Shown one piece after another: positions 56,720 through 64,000 of a stretch of 64,000 nucleotides of DNA. Position 1 is the first letter of the stretch; the number at the start of each line of letters is the position of its first letter. Source of the stretch: Hymenoscyphus infarciens (taxonomy: Eukaryota; Ascomycota; Leotiomycetes; Helotiales; Helotiaceae). The stretch spans positions 25,272-89,271 of the forward strand of contig LLCB01000249.1 of NCBI GenBank assembly GCA_001414345.1, written 5' to 3'. Below the pieces are notes generated by a model. The model saw only the letters and a program-made list of their open reading frames with translations. It ran no database searches and was not told the DNA's origin. The position numbers and the translations under genes were made by a program.

Positions 56720-56860
56720 AGAACTACTCAAGCTTCTCAACCGTACCAAACTTATGCGCAACCTTCTGGAACTTCACAAGGCTCTCCTCCGACAACTTCA
56801 GAAAACCCCTGATGGAAAATGGAACTCCCATTGAACGGACTTGTATGTCGAGAAACTATG
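56720..56860 (-). pseudogene. Gene tail relic, paralogous to that at 40.3 kb
   Basis: The minus strand codes VRSMGVPFSIRG and SEESLVKFQKVAHKFG before a stop. The same pattern (IRSIGAPFTIKS, SEESAKKFKAY) occurs at 40,279-40,365. The upstream part of the gene is not recognisable here. Family unknown. Confidence 0.3.
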
Positions 56861-57269
56861 AAATAGTTGGAAAACCTAGTGAGTAAGATCGCGGGAACAT
56901 ACTTTCATTCGAACTTTTTGGCTGGAACTCAATGGTTGAGTTATAAGGGGAGAGCTAAGGAATTCATTGAAAAGCTACGAGGTTAGGAGTTAGGTATAGT
57001 AAACATCTTGACGATTGTCGGAGTGTAAGTCTCCCGTATTCTTCTTTGAAGCTTGAACCTAATGAGATGAAGTACATGTACATCATCGTTTAAATTGGAA
57101 CAGAAGAGCCAGGAGATGAAAGAGGAAGTTACGCATGAACCAAAAGCCGTCTGTGCTTTCAAAGAGCTCTCTTTCGGTGAGAAAACTCCACAAACACCAA
57201 GCCATGTCAAAGTTGGTTCCTCTTCTCCTGCCCCGAGGAACCGGACAATTTGTTCCCACCTAGCTTGGC

Positions 57270-57907
57270 TCTTTGGTTTCGGATGGCCATCCAACTGATT
57301 ACATCAGAGCAAGAGGTCATCTCTCAGACGCTGCCTATTGGAGCGAATGGGATGATTCTTGGTTGACTTATAGGAGTGCTGTAAAGCTATATCAAGAATT
57401 TAGCGAAAGAGATGTCATTCTAGACACCGCTTCATCAGGAAAATTACACCCCTTTTAACAGAGAAACGATATTCAACCTAGTTGAACATTTGATCCACGC
57501 TGGCGCATTTCGTGAGTTTCCATTTATTTGCCCCAGAGCTGGGTTAAAGCCGTACAGGCATCCGTTGCCATAGTATTTCTCAAATAATTAGAGACATATA
57601 CCTATGAGCAAAATCAACGAATATTTTTCGAGGAATGATAAAACGCTGGCCATTTAATAAGCCCCAGGTAGTCTGCGTACGCAATGGACAAGTGAAACAC
57701 ATGACACCACTCGAGCTAGCCCACAAACTCGGCTACGAATTCCTGTACAATATTTTGGCCCCCGTCGTTCGTCAACCAATACCGACGAAAGTGCTCAGCA
57801 AATTGCAAGAAGGGCTTCACCAGTTAATCGAGGAAGATCTCAAATCATATCCAAATCTAGAATATCTCTATCTCCCAAACCGTACTACAGGTTTTGACAG
57901 AAATTGA
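57270..57907 (+). pseudogene. Ankyrin-repeat-like protein relic with a frameshift
   Basis: The first frame (DYIRARGHLSDAAYW, DILDT-like SERDVILDTASSGK) runs to about 57,447, where a one-base shift is needed to continue into FNRETIFNLVEHLIHAGAF. A GTGAGT-like donor at about 57,511 may start an intron. The last part at 57,667-57,907 has the ankyrin-like TPLELAHKLGYEFLYNILA and a C-terminus of the kind found in short fungal ankyrin proteins. The frameshift and the missing start suggest a decayed gene. The alternative is an odd intron at the shift. Confidence 0.45.
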
Positions 57908-59560
57908 GGTGCAGACTGAAACGAGACTGATTGAGGACTCTCGTGTTTAGAGTCTGAGCTATTGCCGGGAGATTGGGTGCCTATTCTGGGAAGTTGTCGA
58001 ATAAAACTGCTATGCTTTATGTTGATCGCGAAATGTGTCATTTCAATTAGCCGAGGCGAAATGTGTGTTGAGGAGCCACAGCTCTTGAATTTTCTTCTTC
58101 AATAAACCCCACATATAATCTAGTGGGTTTTCAAAGTTAAGATGCGCAACCAAGTGGGATAAGGTCGGTTGTTATCCCCGCCATCACACGACTTTGCGAA
58201 CTGGAATAGGCTTTGATAACAAATACTATCAAAGAATTGAAATTATTGCACGAGATAGTCTAGGATAATTGAAATCATATAAATTCAAAATCAAGCGCAA
58301 ACATTTCTCTGGGATTTCAAAGCTACATTCTTATAACCACCTGCCAATAGCCATACCTTCTCTTACCCCTTCCTTTTATCGACTTCAAGTAAGTATTTAA
58401 TTGCCCTTTTCAGAAGAGGCCAAAAGACAATTGAACAATCTTGTTCTTTGACCTCATCGTTCGACAGATTTACAGATACCTAATCATGCTTTCGGGAAAT
58501 CGATGTGTTCTTCTTGGAATGTTAAATTCCGTAGTGGACAATTATCTCATGTGGAAGTATCACCTGTCCTCTTTCTTAGGCCATCCTGGAGCGATGATGA
58601 AGCTTCAGGTCTATGGTCCTCATCTCCTTGAATCGTCTCTGGGGAATCGGCTGCTCCATTTATTTGAAGAACGCACAATTGATGTGTTGTCCTCGTTTAA
58701 CTGCCGGGCTGTTTCCCAAACAAGTCTGTTGGAGGACGAGCTTCGGTAAAACTGGGTATTTCCAACTGCATTATCGCCTGCTGTGACCCAGATCTTTGTA
58801 TTTTGCCGGAATTTTCAATAGCCTTCGCAGAAAATAGGAAGATTTCAGCAAAGGAGTAGAGGGAGATAGTGGCCCAAAACATTAACCAAATGAGACTGTA
58901 GTTTGACTAGATCCAGAGCATTACTCTAAGAATAGTTTGATTAATTAAATCGAAAATGAAGAAGATCCTGATGTATTTCTGTATTTAGGTTGGAAATGTA
59001 GGGTCCCGGATTGTGGAGTCTGGTGTTGTGTCTTGTAACGACAGCCTATACAAGGACTGATTGATACGTGTTGGAACCACTTCGGAACTCTGGCCCGATT
59101 GTGTTCTGAATTTTACCCGGAATGTGTTTTCATCGAAAGAATTCACATTTGCGTGGTTTGTTTCATCAGTAAAATAAATTAGTATAACGCGCATCTAGTG
59201 CTGTTTTTGTCTTATTTTTGCGTTGAATTTTTTGTCGAGTAACCTTCACTTCTAGTGTTCGGGGGGTTAGGAGCCACTCTCCCGATCAATAGTAAAAGCA
59301 GCAGTAAATAATTTGGGTTCGTCGCTGCTACCTAGCTCGTTAATCTAACTTTCTAGGATAATTCAAGATAAACAGCTTTAGTACCTGCTTTAATTCAGAA
59401 TTAGCCCCGAACAATGTAGCTCGATTATCCCTAGACTTAGGCACTGATACTACCGTTAAATTGTTATAGGGGTTACTGACGATTATTGTAATCAATAGAA
59501 CTTAATTGATGATATGAAATATATACGATATATTGGTATATTGAGTTATGTGGTACTCGC
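57908..59560. other. Long gene-poor stretch, no gene recognised
   Basis: 1.65 kb of normal to slightly AT-rich sequence. A 102-codon frame at 58,441-58,749 has a leader-like pyrimidine tract upstream, but no recognisable domain and poor codon evidence, so it is not called. Confidence 0.4.
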
Positions 59561-60151
59561 TAAACAAGCCCACCTTCTATACATTAGTCCGAGCACCGGC
59601 AAGTTGACGAGGAGAGAGAACAAACCATAACATATGTATACCCGAGCAATAGATCCTCTTTAATTCGCTTCTTAAGATGTCTCCGTGTAGTAATCTTGTC
59701 TTAGAAATAAGCTTCATCCTTACTCCTCGAGTACGCTATATCAAAGCTATCTATATACCCAAATCAGTAAGACTACTCAGTTTCCCATCCTTCCACTTCT
59801 CTCCCCCCTCTCCCCCCTCTCCCCAAAGAATTAAAACTCACATTCTCCAGGAATAAAATGCTTCACACCAGCGGCAAATGCAGCATCAATGAACTTGGGT
59901 TGCTTAGCACACAAATCATCACCAACAGCCGAGATCACAAGATCAAAGCCCTTATAGGAGGCTAGATCCGACAAACTTCCCACTACACGCGCCAATCTAA
60001 CTTTCGCGTATCTCGCTTCCTTTTCCCGTCCTGCATTTGCGAAGGGAGTGAGGAATGCAGCGCGTTCGAATAATGACTTTTGGAGTGAGAGTTCGTGGGC
60101 GAGTTTGGTGCCGATGTTTCCTGGGGCTCCGGTGATAATGACTGCGTACAT
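59560..60151 (-). pseudogene. NmrA/isoflavone-reductase-like pseudogene
   Basis: The minus strand starts with a clean Rossmann N-terminus (VIITGAPGNIGTKLAHEL; the GxxGxxG-type dinucleotide loop) and continues to HFIPGE, where a GTGAGT donor leads to a second exon (SFDIAYSRSKDEAYF, DKITTRRHLKKRIKED, GYTYVMV). In that exon a TAA at 59,701-59,703 replaces the Gln expected in the conserved FQDK motif, a C-to-T change as RIP makes. Beyond GYTYVMV homology fades and about half of the usual 300-residue protein is missing. NmrA-like proteins bind NAD(P)H as reductases or redox sensors. This copy is broken. Confidence 0.7.
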
Positions 60152-60698
60152 GATTGTTTAAGGTTCAGGGAATAGATTGAAATGGGAGGAGGGAGGTGAT
60201 GTGTGTAAGAAAGGTATACAAAGAGTATTGTGAAGCCTTCCACTACTTATACCACCATCTAGGAGTCTAATAGGTACTTAGTACATTATCGTCTGAATAA
60301 TAACAAGCCCAACTGAGTAATTATGAAAGCTCATATATATTCCCCAGAATAACCGAACCGATGGCAGAGATCATACATCGAGTAGAAAAGGAAAGTAGGG
60401 TAACTCGGGTAACTTGACGAGTAGTACAAAATGATTACTATCGTGAACCAGCTCAGCATTAAGCCGCATACCTTACTAACCAGCCCACATTTCACACAGC
60501 AAACCCCCAGACCAATAGCGGATGGATTCCGTTCAGGTAGGAAATGCACTACATGTTGAAAGTGGGAGTCGAGAAATAGCAAAGCTCACCAATATCGCTT
60601 ATAAAGAATTCCACCTAATTAGTCTCAAACAGCCTCCACCCCCGGTCTTCGAAAGCACTAGTTTTGACAAAATTCCCACCCTCTGGATATCAATAGGA
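60152..60698. other. Intergenic, no gene seen
   Basis: Between the NmrA relic start and the stop of the minus-strand membrane protein. Ordinary composition. Confidence 0.45.
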
Positions 60699-62488
60699 TC
60701 AAACGCTCATACGTCTCTTTTTGTTTCGGTCGCCCGTGATAGGGAGGTGGTTTTTTCTACAAGTCCCGTTCGTCTTGCTGTGCCGGTTCTCGTGCTCTTC
60801 ATCACTCATAGTATAAAGTATCGCCCCATGCCAGAATATCGCAAGCGTCGAGAGGACAAACCCGAGATGTAAGCTTAACACAGCGAAAGTGATAGCTGGC
60901 CAAGTTGCTTTGGCAAGACCTGTGATGATGGTACGGACTATAGGATCTGGGAGAACGTAAGCTGCAGCGCCTAGCGAGTACTTTGCAGCCCAGCAATGGA
61001 TGCTATTGAACCATCCTAATTTGAAAAGGTCAGCTTGGATCACATATTAAATTGCTGACACATGTGGTGGTGCTCGGGAGAGGATTTTGAATACGTGCCT
61101 ATAAAGCCCATCACAAAGAAAGCGATGAGCGCTAACCCAAAAACCAAATCTTTGATTCTAGTTAACCATAGCTGTCTTTCCAACATGTGCCCTCGAAATA
61201 ACAGGGTAAGAACACCACTAATCACCCAGAGGATGAGGAATGATGACTGTTGTATGTTGCGACACCCGACGCCCGAAGTAGGACTCGTGTAGGATATCCA
61301 GATGGCAGCACCAGTCGCAGCCCCAACGGGGCAGAAGGATGCTATAACAAGCAAGGCTTTCTGTTTCCAAGAACGAACTTGACTTGGCGTGGTACAATAA
61401 TTCATGCCCATCCCTTCAAGTGATTCATATGCACTTTTAATGTTTCTGTTTTCGATCAAATGGAAAGTGAAAATGGGAGGGCTCAATTCAAACTCGATGT
61501 GGATCATTTCTTGAATAGGGGCGTCTCCTTCTACGGCACCCAGCGGGCCCAATCTTCTCTGTCGTTGAAGGTACGGTCTCCTGAAATGCTGTGCTTCCTC
61601 GAGAGCATCGAAACTTTTCTGAAGATTAAACAGAATCGTCCTCGTAGATCGTTTCGTCACAAAACCTCCACTGATGGAGCTCAACCAAATGATAACGAGC
61701 AGACCCGTCCACAATAGCCCAAAAGCAAGACTATGGCCAGTACGGTTGTTGAACTCCCCTTTTGTCACACGAACAAATGCCATTCCCAGAGCAACGAGGT
61801 AACTTAGGGTACCAATGGAAGTCTTTCCCAGTCCATTCAGTCGACTGTCTGAGAGTTCTCGGGCTGCTAATTGAATTTTGTCGATACGGTACTCCTTCAT
61901 GGTGGTGTCGCCCGACTCTCTACACTCCTCAAGGAGTTCTTCCATCGCCATCAATTTCCCGATCGTAGAGCTATGAGCCTCATCGGACCAAAAAGGATTG
62001 TTCTCCGCGGAAACATAACACAACAATGAATGCCAGTCTTCATTTGCTGCAAGAAGTATTGCGACATCTCTTCTGATCTCCTTTGGAAGCTTGGACTTCT
62101 GACAGAGGCTGTAGATTTCTTGCTGCGAAGCGAGTTTCGATAGAAGGTTGTAGATTGATGTGAGGGGGTCTGCATATATGTGAAAGGCGACAAAGAGAGT
62201 ATTCCGGAATCGTAGAGGAGCGAACTGAAAAGAACCAACCATTATCACCAACGGCACAATCCAAGTTTCCACCCGGGAAATCGTGTCAAGGAAATTGTAG
62301 AGGTTCCATTGAGTTCCCGCGTATTGCTCTGCTGTTTTAAAGGGGATTCTAGTGTAATTCGCAAAGTGTTCAGTGAAGTTCTGGCTGTCGATGGAAATTC
62401 CAACTGGAAGTGCCCCGGTAACAGAAACCCATCCCGGTATCAAGAGCAGGAGATACTCTGTCGTCATCGTCTTAGGCCATCGGGCCAT
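60699..62488 (-). CDS. Multi-pass membrane protein, family unknown (about 560 aa)
   Basis: The main frame runs on minus from 62488 to about 61090 and a second exon ends at 60699. The junction is not certain; a GTATTC donor at about 61,097 with a CAATAG acceptor at about 60,999 keeps the frame. The N-terminus has a hydrophobic signal-like segment (LLLLIPGWVSVTGALP), followed by an external stretch with NxT sites. Six or more hydrophobic helices follow: VETWIVPLVIMVGSF, helices around LSYLVALGMAFV and LAFGLLWTGLLVIIW, ALLVIASFCPVGAATGAA, FLILWVISGVLTLLF and LVFGLALIAFFVMGFIG. The central region is cytosolic and acidic, and the second exon adds helices and a basic tail (NKKRRMSV). I do not recognise a named family; similar architectures occur in uncharacterised fungal proteins. 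No catalytic motif seen. Confidence 0.75.
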
Positions 62489-63579
62489 GGATAATTGTAA
62501 TAAACATGTTTCTAGAAAGCAGAATAGTTCCTTTTTATGCTGCTTTCTTGTTCACGACGTCAGTCACATTAGTGTAAGACGGGGAAAATTCCGCGTCAAT
62601 GTTCTGTCGTTATGAATGTCTTATTCGACAGCAACTTGAAACTGCAACGCCCGTCACGATTCTTTTTCCGGTTATTTTGTGTTACATCCGACACAAATGT
62701 TTATTTATTTACCTCATACAATGACCGCGTAAAGCTCTTGACGAATCAAGTGGGCGCCGGTTTCGTGGGAGCTGAAACCAGGGCGAAAATCAGCCTTACC
62801 GTATACATGGCTTTCCCGTGGTAAGGCTATGTAGGCGGGCGACTAAACACCAATTTTCGATGAAGTCACCGAACGTCTTTGGGGGAGGCTTGTGTCCCGT
62901 GGCTGGAGAAAAGTATGCTGATGTGACGCAGAAAAGGATTTCTACGCATTTTTAGTATCCCGCTGGCAGGGGGTGGTGTTTTCATCTTACGAACGGCCTC
63001 AACATTTTCCCCTCAACTGGCCTTCTAAGGTCGCTCCTTCCCATAATAACCTTGACCTCAGCCCTGGACCTCTAGTGTGGCTCCTACCTATAACGGTCGA
63101 GTCGAGGTACAAGGTGGGCGGTTGAAGTCAGTCGACGAAAGAGGGCGAAGGGAGGAGTAAATCGCATGTCTCGCTCTTGCGGTAGGTCTGCACAACGAAT
63201 AGATGAATAAAATATTAATTATTCATCATAAATATTAAATAAATATATAGTATTCGAGCGATTATTCGAGCGATAAGAGCTTAGATGAATATATTACGAA
63301 TAGTTTCTATTCATTGAGCTTAATATCCGCCCCCTAGGTCTTAGCATAGAGGGTTCGTATAGGTTGAATTTTACTCCCTTTTTATATATATATTTAAACA
63401 TAACTAAACTATAAACTCACTTACTTTTAATTATTATTAATAGATTACTATCGTCCCTACTCTTTATCACTTATATCATGTGAAATACCCCACTTTCCAA
63501 AACATTATACACGTGACCTTTGAACTAAGGTTTCGACGTCGAAAGGCTCTACTCTTTTCCACCACGGGCATGCCGATTT
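62489..63579. other. Intergenic, no gene seen; small AT-rich patch
   Basis: Normal composition to 63,195, then an AT-rich patch with short direct repeats (ATTCGAGCGAT twice near 63,255) to about 63,470. No gene recognised. Confidence 0.45.
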
Positions 63580-63654
63580 AACCGAGCCCCGACCCTTAGG
63601 AGGGCCAGTCATACCGGTTATGACTGGCCCTCCTAAGGGTCATATGACTCGGTT
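63580..63654. repeat. GC-rich near-perfect palindrome
   Basis: The left arm (63580-63613) and right arm (63619-63654) are reverse complements over CCCTTAGGAGGGCCAGTCAT and again over AACCGAG. The spacer is only five bases (CCGGT). Such an arrangement fits two inward-facing transposon ends or a collapsed MITE. It stands directly before a RIP-degraded repeat. Confidence 0.75.
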
Positions 63655-63689
63655 AGAGCGTTACGACGCGACGTGGTTTAAGTCTACCT

Positions 63690-64000
63690 CTCACCTAATC
63701 CGCTTCGCGTATTAGGTAAGAGAGAGTAATAAAAATAACTACTTTTAGTTTATACTAAAATCGCCTTAACTAGTATCTAATAACTCTCTACCTTTGCTAC
63801 TAAAACTATTATTAATATAAAGCTTAAACTTATATTTAATCTTTAAAATATAATTATATCTTCTATATTCTAGGCTTTACTAAATTTTTCTAGAGATTTA
63901 GTAGTAGCTTTCTTAAAAGTTAGATTTAAGAACTAGATAAATACTAGATAGATAAATCTTACTTTATATTTCTATTTATTAAGTTTAAAACTAAGAGATT
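63690..64000. repeat. Start of another RIP-degraded AT-rich repeat
   Basis: From about 63,690 composition again becomes AT-rich with TAA/TAG texture. A small inverted repeat (CTCTCACCTAAT / ATTAGGTAAGAG) stands at its edge. It runs past the window end, so its class cannot be told. Confidence 0.55.

Noticed and set aside
58441..58749. 102-codon frame in the gene-poor stretch
   Set aside because: No recognisable domain, signal or neighbour relation; length is within chance expectation.
60522..60872. 116-codon plus-strand frame
   Set aside because: It overlaps the minus-strand second exon of the membrane protein, which has clear helices; this is its shadow.

Overview
The window looks like a chromosome segment of a filamentous ascomycete (Pezizomycotina; Leotiomycetes is my guess). 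The reasons are many short GT-AG introns of about 45-100 nt, gene families typical of that group (PTH11-like receptors, UstYa/DUF3328 proteins, HeLo-like NLRs, CYP52-like P450s), and long AT-rich blocks with the marks of repeat-induced point mutation (RIP): C-to-T and G-to-A changes and former coding sequence full of TAA/TAG. No bacterial features were seen. All exon joins were made by eye.

Layout. 0-11.9 kb holds the 3' end of an OPT transporter, a phospholipase D, a RIP-killed Tc1/mariner element, a CYP52-like P450 and a large NLR (HeLo-like, NB-ARC, TPR). 12-26.6 kb is a gene-free nest of dead transposons: a pogo/Fot1-like DNA element with TA flanks contains a short-LTR element, which contains a 3.16-kb LTR retrotransposon with a 5-bp target duplication. 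Beside them lies a Tad-like LINE with a 15-bp target duplication. 27-56 kb is a secondary-metabolite-like region. 56-64 kb holds gene relics, one multi-pass membrane protein of unknown family, a GC-rich palindrome and the start of another RIP-degraded repeat.

The main discovery candidate is in 27-56 kb. Two short secreted proteins built of tandem repeats lie among five UstYa-family genes. Precursor 1 (34.4 kb) has a signal peptide and four 14-residue units, each ending in DGTQIGEGW and separated by Lys-Arg (Kex2) sites. Precursor 2 (44.1 kb) has a signal peptide and three repeats, and each repeat carries its own copy of an intron. Around each precursor the order is the same: UstYa (-), precursor (+), UstYa (-). 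A P450, two PTH11-like receptors, two MFS transporters and an amidohydrolase lie nearby. This is the make-up expected of a dikaritin-type fungal RiPP locus (ribosomal peptide, UstYa oxidases, P450, exporter), here apparently as two colinear modules. Neither repeat set contains tyrosine, and the precursor 1 repeats have Trp as their only aromatic residue, unlike ustiloxin, phomopsin or asperipin cores.

Module 1 is bracketed by two inverted copies of a 0.77-kb hAT-like MITE. Three introns, in the fifth UstYa gene and twice in the amidohydrolase, share near-identical 5' and 3' sequence and look like introner-like elements. Function statements come from motifs and family knowledge; the product and the working unit of the cluster are inference.
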